The notes under the pieces were generated by a model. It ran no database searches and was not told the DNA's origin. It was given only the letters and a program-made list of their open reading frames with translations. Shown here in pieces: positions 28,535 to 37,014 of a stretch of 57,057 bases of DNA. Numbering within the stretch: position 1 is the stretch's first letter; each line of letters begins with the position of its first letter. Position numbers and translations under genes: made by a program. Source of the stretch: Candidatus Helarchaeota archaeon (GTDB lineage Archaea; Asgardarchaeota; Lokiarchaeia; Helarchaeales; HEL-GB-A); the NCBI GenBank assembly GCA_013375455.1, contig JABXJT010000025.1, positions 1 through 57,057 of the forward strand, given 5' to 3'.

Positions 28535-28558
28535 AATGAAAACGGGGGATGATAATTT

Positions 28559-29644
28559 ATGCAAGGAGCTACAAATCTTTTGCAATTCACTGCTCTTGGA
28601 TTACGCGTTATTTTAGCAGTCGGTATATTTATCATAGCGTCAATGTTTATATCTAAAATATGGAAGGCGAGGAAATCGGATATTGAGTTATCACCATTTC
28701 TAGGATTTGCAATTTTCTTTTTTTCACTTTCGGCATCAAGTATTTTATTTGCGTTCCATGATTACATGACGATTGAAGCTGCATATCTCTCTCTATCGGC
28801 CTCTTCACTTACAATTCTTTATAAAATCAGCATTTCGGCGGGATATTTAGGGATGATAGGGCTTGTTTTTGTTTCGGAGAAGGTATGGGGGAAAACGAAA
28901 TTTGGATTGACAATTATTAACTTAATCTCTCTTATTTTGGGACTCTTCTTACTTGATCGAGGAGGCTTGCAATTATTGACCTATTTCACGATTCTGCCTA
29001 ACCTGATATTTATAATGTTGATTTTTTTGAATTTCTTTGTATTGAAGACAAGAGGCGAGATTAGAAGGAAAATGAGGAATGCATTTTATTGTCTCCTTGG
29101 GTTTGGGCTGTTTTATTTGTTAGATACGGAATTGATTGCGTCTATCTTGTTAATTGAGCGAGAATTATTAAAAATTATATCCTATAGTGGCATATTAATA
29201 ACACTTGTTTTATGGGGACTCATCTTTTTAAGTTTCGAAACGTTTACCGAATTTGGGTGGAAGGATAAATTGAGAGAACTTTTTATAATTGGTCCAAATC
29301 GTGAAGCACTCTTCCATTACTCCTTCATTGATAAAACTATTCCAGAAACTCTAGATTTAATAAGTACAAGTTTGACTGGCGTCAAAGACATACTAATGGA
29401 GATGATGAAAACGGATGTTCCGTTGAAAGTTGTAGATCATCAAGATCTAAAGGTAATTTTCGAATATGGAAAATATATTACCATAATTTTAATGGCGAAT
29501 GAAAATTTGCGCATTTTCCATTCTAAATTAGCTTCGCTGAGTAAGTTATTCGAGGAATTATATCAGGATTACTTTGCAGATTGGAGGGGAGAGACGGATG
29601 TTTTCCTATCTTCAAAATTTTTAGTAGAAAATATATTTTCTTAA
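28559..29644 (+). CDS. 7TM protein with C-terminal longin/roadblock-like domain, copy B
   Basis: This 361-residue protein repeats copy A throughout: seven membrane segments, the junction SFETFTEFGWKDKLRELFII, then FHYSFIDKTIPETLDLI, TSLTGVKDILMEMM and LKVIFEYGKYITIILM. The two genes are 24 bases apart in the same direction, with GGGGGATGAT as ribosome site, so they are a tandem duplication within an operon. The soluble domain is better conserved between the copies than the loops between membrane helices, which suggests a shared cytoplasmic partner and possibly different ligands. No function is known to me. Confidence 0.72.
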   Translation: MQGATNLLQFTALGLRVILAVGIFIIASMFISKIWKARKSDIELSPFLGFAIFFFSLSASSILFAFHDYMTIEAAYLSLSASSLTILYKISISAGYLGMIGLVFVSEKVWGKTKFGLTIINLISLILGLFLLDRGGLQLLTYFTILPNLIFIMLIFLNFFVLKTRGEIRRKMRNAFYCLLGFGLFYLLDTELIASILLIERELLKIISYSGILITLVLWGLIFLSFETFTEFGWKDKLRELFIIGPNREALFHYSFIDKTIPETLDLISTSLTGVKDILMEMMKTDVPLKVVDHQDLKVIFEYGKYITIILMANENLRIFHSKLASLSKLFEELYQDYFADWRGETDVFLSSKFLVENIFS

Positions 29645-29679
29645 TAAATCAAACTTAAAATTAAAAAAAAGGAATTAGA

Positions 29680-31203
29680 TTATGGGCGAGCCCGTAGGTC
29701 TAGTCGTGTCAGTACTTCAGCCGTGACCTTGCCTACCATATCCACTGCTTCAATATCTACATGGTCTATATTATCATTTGGTGTATGAATAACATCCAAT
29801 CGTCGTCGTAAGCCACCAATTGAAATGCGGTTTGCATTATATCCTCGGATAACTGGAATCATATCATCATTCCAAGAGCCTGGCAGAACCCAAGGAGATA
29901 ACACCCTCATTCTCCACCTGGATCCTTCTTTTACTGGGATGTTACGTCGTTTTAGTACTTTTTTGAAGAGGTTCTCCACTTCTAGGCATGGGAATTGGGG
30001 AGGAAAGCCGACTGGTCCTGGGAGATAGAAATGACCCCGCACTGCAGCTACTTTTAGATTCAGGAAATAAGTATCCTCGGGATCGAGTTCCGATTCGTTT
30101 GCCTTCATAAAGGAAATAGCCCCATATAATCCATACTCTGCCGCGCCAGTTGCAACAAATGTCAAGTTGTAGTGCTCAAGTGGCTGTTTCGTGTAATTTT
30201 GTGCTAATTCTAAAAATACGCCCAAGCCAGAAGCGTTGTCAATAGCACCAGGTGACTTGTTTTCAGTTTTATTTAGGGCAAGCATGATAATTGTCGCAAC
30301 ATCAATGAGGGCCAAAGCTAATAGGACCCCATAAATTGTCAAAGCGGGAATTCCTCCAATCATTCCAAGAGAGACTAAAATATAAAAGCCTATATAAACA
30401 ACGGGGATCGCAATACATAATATTATGCTTATATAAAAAAGCAGTGCTTGGAGTAACATCGGCCATGTCTGGCTTTTAGTGTCATAATGTGCCATTAGAA
30501 TAATGTTACCTGAGGCTGCATCTTTGCCCTTGGCACAATCAATTTTTGCGATGATGTTTTTAGATTTCATCTCCTGCCCTTCAAACAACTTGAAAGCACC
30601 AGTTGTATTTTGATATTTATAGTGAAATCGTGCTGTGATGGAACTGTAAAAGGTTAAGACTAATAAAGCAATGGATAGGATTACGCCAATAATAAATCCT
30701 ACATGAGTCGCTGATAGAGTACCAAAGGTAATGAGTAACACGGCACCAAGGACTAATCCTCCTTCGATCCCTTCAAAAATTCGGAGTAGAACTTTCGAAA
30801 CCCAATTAGTGAATGTAAATTCTTCTTCGACTGGTTTCAAGCCCATTCCACTGAATTTGTCTTTAATATAATCCGCTGCCTTCGCTTCACCTTCGGTTCC
30901 GGCCATGCGTGGAAAGGCGAGAGCTTCTACATGTTTGAAGGCTCTCTCTTTATCGAAAGTATCTTTGTATTCTAATCTAACATATTCGTCTGTCTCAGCT
31001 TCCTCAAGTTTCTCTACTTTCTTCTTAGGCTTTGGTTTGGGCTTTTCAGCAGGTTTTGGGGGCTCGGGAGCTTCCTCTTTCTCTTCTTCGGCAGCTTTCT
31101 CTTCGGGAACTTCCTCTTTTACTTCTTCGCTTGGCTTTTTTTTGGCTGGTTTCTTCTTTGCTGCTTTCTTTTTCTTCGTGGATTTCTTTTTTCCCTTCGC
31201 CAT
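29680..31203 (-). CDS. M28-family peptidase-like membrane protein with altered active site
   Basis: From the ATG at 31203 (AAAGGAG site; the longer GTG start at 31230 has none) the protein has 507 residues. It begins with a Lys/Ala/Pro/Glu-rich tail of about 65 residues, then an M28 zinc-aminopeptidase fold interrupted by two groups of membrane helices (about 148-190 and 250-311). Metal-site motifs are partly kept: MAHYDT (H239), GAIDNASG (D322), the second Glu of the usual EE pair (E356) and the late His in DVIHTPND (H473). The general-base Glu is Ala355 (GAAEYGL instead of GxEEYGL), and the Asp ligand of the NLD-type motif appears as Lys (NLKVAA). It may be a pseudo-peptidase or use different chemistry. 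It lies between the two pairs of 7TM genes. Confidence 0.78.
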   Translation of the reverse strand: MAKGKKKSTKKKKAAKKKPAKKKPSEEVKEEVPEEKAAEEEKEEAPEPPKPAEKPKPKPKKKVEKLEEAETDEYVRLEYKDTFDKERAFKHVEALAFPRMAGTEGEAKAADYIKDKFSGMGLKPVEEEFTFTNWVSKVLLRIFEGIEGGLVLGAVLLITFGTLSATHVGFIIGVILSIALLVLTFYSSITARFHYKYQNTTGAFKLFEGQEMKSKNIIAKIDCAKGKDAASGNIILMAHYDTKSQTWPMLLQALLFYISIILCIAIPVVYIGFYILVSLGMIGGIPALTIYGVLLALALIDVATIIMLALNKTENKSPGAIDNASGLGVFLELAQNYTKQPLEHYNLTFVATGAAEYGLYGAISFMKANESELDPEDTYFLNLKVAAVRGHFYLPGPVGFPPQFPCLEVENLFKKVLKRRNIPVKEGSRWRMRVLSPWVLPGSWNDDMIPVIRGYNANRISIGGLRRRLDVIHTPNDNIDHVDIEAVDMVGKVTAEVLTRLDLRARP

Positions 31204-31357
31204 TTTGATTTCTCCTTTTAAGTTAAACACAACTTTGTACTATTAACTTTTATTCTTTTTCTATTAATTTATGAATTTAATAAAACAGGTCAATAAAATT
31301 AAAGGTTGATGAGATTGAAAAAGGGTAAAGCTATTAGCACGCAGATTTTGCTTGATT

Positions 31358-31834
31358 CTATTTTTTTTTGCGTCTTATCTTTTTAGGCGACCCTTTTTTT
31401 GTGGCTTTAGCCTTTTTTGGTGCTTCTGCCTTTAGAGTAGGTGGTTTTTCCGGTAATTCCCTCTTAATTTCTTGAATGACTTCAGTTTTTACTTCGTTTT
31501 TAAATTTTTCAAGCTTATCTCTTAATTCACTGATTGTATCTTGCGTCTGAGAATCAAGATAGGACATATCACTTTTTGGCGAAAAAATGAGACCAAGTAA
31601 GTCATTCAAGTCCTCACGCAATCCAGCCACGGCTTCTGTAATTTGCTCATCAACAATGCTATCTGCAATCACAATTTTTTGCTCATCTTCAACAAGCTCT
31701 TTGTCTGTGCCCAGTTGAATTTTCTCTAAAGCGATTTCAACTCTATCTAATCTATCTTGTAGATTTTTTAAAAATAACATTACCTCTTGCTTTTTACTCG
31801 TAGTTTTTTTCTTCGGTGCCGCTCGTTTTGGCAT
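31358..31834 (-). CDS. Lysine-rich coiled-coil protein
   Basis: A 158-residue protein with basic ends (RAAPKKKTTSKKQE at the start; KKAKATKKGSPKKIRRKKK at the end) and a heptad-rich core (LFLKNLQDRLDRVEIALEKI; ISELRDKLEKFKNEVKTEVI). The basic tails resemble the Lys-rich N-terminus of the M28-like protein next door. No family is recognised; nucleic-acid or membrane association through the tails is possible. It is upstream of the M28-like gene on the same strand, with about 150 bases between them. Confidence 0.65.
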   Translation of the reverse strand: MPKRAAPKKKTTSKKQEVMLFLKNLQDRLDRVEIALEKIQLGTDKELVEDEQKIVIADSIVDEQITEAVAGLREDLNDLLGLIFSPKSDMSYLDSQTQDTISELRDKLEKFKNEVKTEVIQEIKRELPEKPPTLKAEAPKKAKATKKGSPKKIRRKKK

Positions 31835-31933
31835 ATCCCACCCACATAATCTTTAATAATTTGTTACAAACCATTTATTATTTGCTGATTAATAAATTAT
31901 TATACTTCTTTCAAAATGCGTGTGGTGTATTAA

Positions 31934-32893
31934 ATGGGTGAATTACGGTGGAACCCAATTCTCCAAGAATGGGTTATAATGGCATCGCATAGAACGAAAC
32001 GTCCTCTTCTTCCGAAGACCCAAGATTGCCCCTTCTGTCCCGGCTGTCCGGAAGTATCAGGGCATGGAAAATGGAAAGCCCTTCATCTTCCGAATAAATT
32101 CCCTGCATTAATGCTTGATCCACCCGAACCTGATGTAGAATCGGAGGATCTCTATCAGGTGAAACCTGCCAAAGGCGTATGTGAAGTCCTCCTCTACACT
32201 CCAGATCACGATATTGAGCTTCACCAACTAGATTCGGACCACATTGGAGAAATCATCGAGATGTGGAGGTCCCGATATGAAGAGTTGGGTTCGAGGAAGG
32301 ATATAAATTATGTCTTTATTTTTGAAAACAGAGGACGTGCCATTGGCGTCACGTTGGATCATCCCCATGGGCAATTATATGCATTCCCATTCATCCCTAA
32401 AAAGATTCAACAGGAATTAGCCACTTCCAAACATTATATGGAGAAGCGGAAAGAATGTCTATTTTGCACAATTCTTCAAAAGGAGCGGGATGATGGACGT
32501 AGAATTGTTTATGATAATCTTTCTTTCACCGCATTCCTTCCTTTCTATGCAACATGGCCGTATGGGGTTCATATTTATTCAAACCGGCATTTACAAAATC
32601 TATTGCCCCTTTCTGATAAGGAAAAGGAAGACTTTGCTTCGTTGCTCAAAATAATCAGGTCCAAATATGATGCCCTCTTTGGATTTAAACTTCCTTACGT
32701 GATGGTCTTTCATCAAAGTCCGACGGATGGACAAGAATATCCCTATTACCATTTTCACGTGGAGTTTCATCCAGTACATCGAGGTGAAAAAAAGGTAAAA
32801 TACTTAGCAGGCGTCGAATTGGGGACAAATACATTCATTAATCCAACTAATCCTGAAGAAATGGCCAAAGAATTACGGGAAATTAAAGTTTAA
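31934..32893 (+). CDS. galT: Galactose-1-phosphate uridylyltransferase family protein
   Basis: A 319-residue GalT-like enzyme of the HIT superfamily. It has the N-terminal WNPILQEWVIMASHRTKRP, a zinc-type CPFCPGC (C32, C35), FENRGRAIGVTLDHPHGQ with the HPH motif (143-145; H145 would be the uridylylated nucleophile), and the C-terminal YYHFHVEFHPVHRG. It would exchange UMP between UDP-glucose and galactose 1-phosphate in the Leloir pathway; related archaeal enzymes may use other nucleotidyl sugars. No other Leloir gene is in the window. Its stop is only 2 bases from the convergent 7TM gene's stop. Confidence 0.9.
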   Translation: MGELRWNPILQEWVIMASHRTKRPLLPKTQDCPFCPGCPEVSGHGKWKALHLPNKFPALMLDPPEPDVESEDLYQVKPAKGVCEVLLYTPDHDIELHQLDSDHIGEIIEMWRSRYEELGSRKDINYVFIFENRGRAIGVTLDHPHGQLYAFPFIPKKIQQELATSKHYMEKRKECLFCTILQKERDDGRRIVYDNLSFTAFLPFYATWPYGVHIYSNRHLQNLLPLSDKEKEDFASLLKIIRSKYDALFGFKLPYVMVFHQSPTDGQEYPYYHFHVEFHPVHRGEKKVKYLAGVELGTNTFINPTNPEEMAKELREIKV

Positions 32894-32894
32894 A

Positions 32895-33992
32895 TTAAGT
32901 AAAAAATTCATCAATCATGGTTCCAACCGGAGCAAAGACGTCGATATCTCCATCCCAATCAGCAAACACGTTCTGATAGACTTTTTCAACTTTTTGGATG
33001 AACTCTTTTAGATAATAATTGATGGTGTTTAATTCTTCTTGACTAATTAATACACCCGTGAGGTGCGTGCTTGAAAATATGTTCACGGTTTTTCCTTTCT
33101 TTTTAATGATCGATGATCCCGTAACTTTGGCAGAGGTCAGTTCCTCGAGCAATATATTGACAGAAAGAAGTGCTCCAGACATTAAAACTTCGTTAAGATG
33201 ATTGATTTGATCAGTAAAGGATTTATGAATTAGACAGATGCCGGATTTATTCATCAGCAAAAGCTCCTCTACTTTTTCGCGCCAATCATACTCTGCAAAA
33301 GCAGGGAGCCCGATTGAGAAATAGGCTAAAGAAATAAGTGCAAGTAATTGTAAAAGAGAGCCTCCCAACCGGAATTCAAGAGCTAAATTTTGCATGAAAT
33401 AATCATGTGAAAGAAAAAATCCCACTGCCAATAAGATAAATGCAGGTATGAATTTGAGTAGTTCAATAACAATTGTTTCGGCCTTCACCCCTGCTTTAAA
33501 AAAGTCTACAAGATAAATTGTTAAAAAAACAAGAAATAAAGGCCAAACAATGAAAGGAATTATTTTAATAATTTCCAAATTAATAAAAAAGACAATTAAA
33601 GATGTTATTGTTAATGATAGAAAGCAAATGGTGAAAAAGTATTTCTTGAATAAGTAAATTCTATGTTTCTCCATTGAAAATGCAAAAAGTAGGCAGGCGG
33701 TAATGAGGCATAAATAACTAAAATTTATAAATAAAGCTCTCATGCTCCCTTGATCCCAAAGAAAAATTGATTCAATTTTTTCAGATGCATAATAATTTCC
33801 AATTATTAAGTAGAACCATGTTAATGAAAAATCGAAGAAAAACGCCGAATAGCCCATTCCTTTGGAGGTTCTAAGTTGTTTTTCTTGTCTCATATATTTT
33901 ATTAAAAAATAGAGTCCCAATTCTAGCAAAATAACCGCAAAGATCCATTCAATCGTCAATAATGGAAGTCTGAGTGGACCAGCAATGACCAT
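32895..33992 (-). CDS. 7TM protein with C-terminal longin/roadblock-like domain, copy C
   Basis: A protein of about 365 residues with seven membrane helices (the last ending ISLAYFSIGLPAFAEYDW), the conserved junction EYDWREKVEELLLM, and a soluble domain (NKSGICLIHKSF, MSGALLSVNILLEELT, HLTGVLISQEEL, VFADWDGDIDVF). This matches copies A and B in order and in the closing motif NVFADWDGD / ALPNWTGD / YFADWRGE. The GAGGTGA is 5 bases before the ATG at 33992, preferred over the GTG at 34001. It follows copy D by 12 bases, so they are an operon. It is more diverged from A and B than those are from each other. Confidence 0.7.
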   Translation of the reverse strand: MVIAGPLRLPLLTIEWIFAVILLELGLYFLIKYMRQEKQLRTSKGMGYSAFFFDFSLTWFYLIIGNYYASEKIESIFLWDQGSMRALFINFSYLCLITACLLFAFSMEKHRIYLFKKYFFTICFLSLTITSLIVFFINLEIIKIIPFIVWPLFLVFLTIYLVDFFKAGVKAETIVIELLKFIPAFILLAVGFFLSHDYFMQNLALEFRLGGSLLQLLALISLAYFSIGLPAFAEYDWREKVEELLLMNKSGICLIHKSFTDQINHLNEVLMSGALLSVNILLEELTSAKVTGSSIIKKKGKTVNIFSSTHLTGVLISQEELNTINYYLKEFIQKVEKVYQNVFADWDGDIDVFAPVGTMIDEFFT

Positions 33993-34004
33993 AAATATCA
34001 CCTC

Positions 34005-35165
34005 TTATCTTTTCAAGAAATCTTTCATGTAACCATCAAACCCTATAAAAATTCGTTCTGTATCTTCCTTTAAATCATCCAGTTTTAATAAAACCTCCCT
34101 AAATAGTAACTCAAAAACCCTTGTTAATGATTGAAGAAAATGGCGAATGCTCTTTAAATCTTTTTTCACGATCAAAGCATACGTGATATAGGACGGATTC
34201 TTACCATATTCTAATAATATTAGTGAATCTTCTTGCCGAATTTCATTGATCTTTGTGTCTTTTGTGCCAGTTACAGTAGTTATTACAGCTTCTATTCCTA
34301 ATATTCCTCCCGAAAATATTCTATCCCCTGAAGTTCGAGAAAAGTCAATTTTAAGGTCAATTGGAGCATCCAATTGTTGCAAAATTTCCTCTATATTACA
34401 ATAATACAAACAAGTATTCTTCTTCTGATTGATAACAAAGAATTTTAGGAGATCTTCCTTCCATTCAAATTCATAAAATGGGGGGAAGTCATAAGCTGAG
34501 ATGAAAAGAATTACGAATCCCGTGGTTAATAACCCCACCCCAGAAAAGTACACTATTTCACTCAGGGGTGATTCAAACACTCCTATTCCAACCGTGACCG
34601 CAAAGGGAATCGAGGCGAAACTAAGGAGTTCTCCCGTAAAAAATTGTAAAAATCTTTTATGGATATTACCCATCGTCCTTCGGATCAATTTAATCTGGAA
34701 TCCAATGATGTAATAGGCACCTAAAACGGCAAATGGCAGAGTCCCTAAGAAAATGGGTGAAGTGCCAGACAATAGAACGACTATAATTGGTGTGAAACCT
34801 AGTACGATTATTGTTTTCACAAGTTTGAGATTCATAATGGAGGAAAATTCTTCGATGGCGATGAATGATAGAAAACCAATCGGAGAGCAAAGAGCACATG
34901 CCCATCCAATTCTGGTAAAAATATCGGTTTCGGTTCCGCCAAAAACTTGCAACGTACGTGTGACGTTAATAAAAAGAGCTCCAAAGACCATTAGGAATGT
35001 AAACGCCCCAAAAGATAACAAAATTCGATTTAATTTGAGATTAACGTCTTGGATTTTATAATATTGGTATAAAAAATAAAAGCCCAATTGAATTCCCAAT
35101 GTTGTGGGGAGGAGATAGAATAAAAACTGTGCTTCTTCTACAGGACCAACCTCAAGCAGTAACAT
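34005..35165 (-). CDS. 7TM protein with C-terminal longin/roadblock-like domain, copy D
   Basis: The most divergent member, 386 residues. Seven hydrophobic segments run from FLFYLLPTTLGIQLGFYFL to YFSGVGLLTTGFVILFI, followed by the junction FYEFEWKEDLLKFFVI and a soluble domain with an insertion (VINQKKNTCLYYCNIEEI, FSGGILGIEAVITTVTG, SLILLEYGKNPSYITYALIV, LTRVFELLFREVL). The glycine-rich SGG-LGIEAV helix start corresponds to SGLTGVKDI in copy A. First gene of the pair with copy C; the ATG is preceded by AAAGGAT. As with the others, function is unknown and the domain assignment rests on pattern, not on a search. Confidence 0.68.
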   Translation of the reverse strand: MLLLEVGPVEEAQFLFYLLPTTLGIQLGFYFLYQYYKIQDVNLKLNRILLSFGAFTFLMVFGALFINVTRTLQVFGGTETDIFTRIGWACALCSPIGFLSFIAIEEFSSIMNLKLVKTIIVLGFTPIIVVLLSGTSPIFLGTLPFAVLGAYYIIGFQIKLIRRTMGNIHKRFLQFFTGELLSFASIPFAVTVGIGVFESPLSEIVYFSGVGLLTTGFVILFISAYDFPPFYEFEWKEDLLKFFVINQKKNTCLYYCNIEEILQQLDAPIDLKIDFSRTSGDRIFSGGILGIEAVITTVTGTKDTKINEIRQEDSLILLEYGKNPSYITYALIVKKDLKSIRHFLQSLTRVFELLFREVLLKLDDLKEDTERIFIGFDGYMKDFLKR

Positions 35166-35234
35166 GATTTATCCTTTCTTAAATGTTTTATTAAAAGTTG
35201 TGTAAGTGAACCAAACTAATGAAAAATAGAAGTA

Positions 35235-36581
35235 TTATTTCAATTGAGCTTTAGGGGTGTCAGCGATGCTCTCCCGTTCCTTTAAATCATTTAGGATCGT
35301 ATGAGCACAAAGGCGAGCCGAGCTGGGCGCGATGTCGCCACCTAATCCTGGTCCGTTATAAGTATCACCTGAAAAAAAGAGTCCTGCAATCACGTTTGAT
35401 TTGACGCTGGGGCGTTTATCGCGAGTTTGTCCGATATAGTTCACTGCTCCGTCCATCACTGGTATTATCAAGGGACGTTTCCATTTTATGCGCTGGCTAA
35501 ACCCAGGATACATTTGATTTATCAATTCCTGCATGCTTACAAGACCCTGCTTGGCCTGTTGAGGATTCCCAGCAATTTCTCGTGGCACGTGTTGGACAAA
35601 CGTGAATAGTTGTTCCTTTTCGGGTGCAGTGGAAGGGTCAATATTGGAGGTGAAGGCGCCAAGACCCATGGGTTCATCAACGGCAATTAACCCATTATCG
35701 TCAGAGAACTTCTCTTTCAATCCGAAATCAATGGATAATCCACTTGAACTAATGAGGTTCTTACAAAGCGACACGAATGACGGTGAAAACGCGGATTCCG
35801 AAAGAACAGAAAATATTTGCTGTGAAGGCATGGCGACAACTACTAAATCAGAATGGATTTTAGTGTCATCCTCAAGGAGGACCCCTTCCACCCTTTTCCC
35901 AGAAATCAACACTTTCTTAACCGCAGATTTTGTTCGGATCTCACCATTCGCGGAGATTATTTCAATTAGGTTATCGAAAATACCCTTCCACCCTCCAGCG
36001 GGGTAAGTCGCACCTTTCCCAGCCGTAGCAACTTGTTTAATCCCGTATATCATTTCCCCCATGGAAGCACGTTCAATTTCAGGGGTGACCATTAAGGCTG
36101 CAGCGATCAGGCGAATTAAATCCCAAAGATTTTCACTCTGAACTTTATCCTTGAAGTACTCTTGAATGCTCATGTCAAGGTAGTCTTCTACTTTCAATTT
36201 GATTATTTCTAAGAAGAGAGGAATAAACGAGTCGCGCTCTTCATCTTGAAGCAAGGGGGTAGTCATGAACTCTTTAACACCTGTAGGCATTGCGACCCAT
36301 TCACCCTTTCGATAGAGTTTACCTCTACCATAATCTAGGAGTTCTAGCTTTATTCCAAGATCTTTCCGAAAAATGGTAGGAATGATTCCTTTCTTTCCAT
36401 ATCGGATGGAATGAATGCCCCAGTCTACGATATATCCAGGCTTGTATTCAAAACACATAGCGCGCCCGCCAATCCTAGGCTTCTTTTCAAGAAGTAAGGT
36501 CTTCATACCATTTTTGGCGAGGATTGCCCCTGTAAATAATCCCCCTTCACCAGCCCCAATAATTACTACATCAAATCCCAT
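35235..36581 (-). CDS. FAD-dependent oxidoreductase, phytoene desaturase / amine oxidase-like
   Basis: A 448-residue flavoprotein with the dinucleotide-binding motif VVIIGAGEGGLFTG at the N-terminus, an acidic residue at the end of the second strand (LLLEKKPRIGGRAM) and the C-terminal FAD-binding segment GLFFSGDTYNGPGLGGDIAP. This is the pattern of phytoene-desaturase/CrtI and protoporphyrinogen-oxidase-like enzymes acting on isoprenoids or amines. The substrate is unknown. Its start overlaps the 3' end of the upstream 129-residue membrane-protein gene by 11 bases, so they are translationally coupled. Confidence 0.82.
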   Translation of the reverse strand: MGFDVVIIGAGEGGLFTGAILAKNGMKTLLLEKKPRIGGRAMCFEYKPGYIVDWGIHSIRYGKKGIIPTIFRKDLGIKLELLDYGRGKLYRKGEWVAMPTGVKEFMTTPLLQDEERDSFIPLFLEIIKLKVEDYLDMSIQEYFKDKVQSENLWDLIRLIAAALMVTPEIERASMGEMIYGIKQVATAGKGATYPAGGWKGIFDNLIEIISANGEIRTKSAVKKVLISGKRVEGVLLEDDTKIHSDLVVVAMPSQQIFSVLSESAFSPSFVSLCKNLISSSGLSIDFGLKEKFSDDNGLIAVDEPMGLGAFTSNIDPSTAPEKEQLFTFVQHVPREIAGNPQQAKQGLVSMQELINQMYPGFSQRIKWKRPLIIPVMDGAVNYIGQTRDKRPSVKSNVIAGLFFSGDTYNGPGLGGDIAPSSARLCAHTILNDLKERESIADTPKAQLK

Positions 36582-36960
36582 TTTCAGTTCCTTCCTGTTG
36601 TTTTTTTTGAATTAATGCATACAAATTCCAACTTGTTAAATATATTGCAATTGAGAAGCTCACGCTGGAATTATAGATTCTCAATAAAAAGATAGGACTA
36701 GAAAAATCATATGGAAAAAGGCTAAATGCTAATACAAAAAATAAAGTTGATAAAACGAAGGCCCAGCAGGAAAATTCGCTGAATGGATCATATTCTGTTC
36801 TAACAATAAGTACCAATAATGTAAATCCCATGATTATCAATCCTGTGGCCCAGAGGAGGATTTTTATCTCATTATAGAAGGCAAACAGTAAAAATCCGAT
36901 TAGAGATTCACCCAAAATCAATACTATTCCGATAATAACAAAATATGTCCCAGATTTCAT
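36571..36960 (-). CDS. Small four-helix membrane protein
   Basis: A 129-residue protein with four membrane segments (FVIIGIVLILGESLIGFLLF, ILLWATGLIIMGFTLLVLIV, WAFVLSTLFFVLAFSLF, and a last one near FSIAIYLTSWNLYALI) and a hydrophilic tail. It overlaps the flavoprotein start, so the two form an operon. It resembles the first 130 residues of the protein at 47829-48329 (the E-x2-GF-L pattern, ILLW/IFLW, G-x2-x-I, and a Glu before an aromatic Trp-Phe helix), so these look like distant members of one family. Function unknown. Confidence 0.6.
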   Translation of the reverse strand: MKSGTYFVIIGIVLILGESLIGFLLFAFYNEIKILLWATGLIIMGFTLLVLIVRTEYDPFSEFSCWAFVLSTLFFVLAFSLFPYDFSSPIFLLRIYNSSVSFSIAIYLTSWNLYALIQKKQQEGTENGI

Positions 36961-37014
36961 CGGTTAATCATCAACACATCTTAACGTTCGTAATAAGCAA
37001 ATCGTATCTTATTT

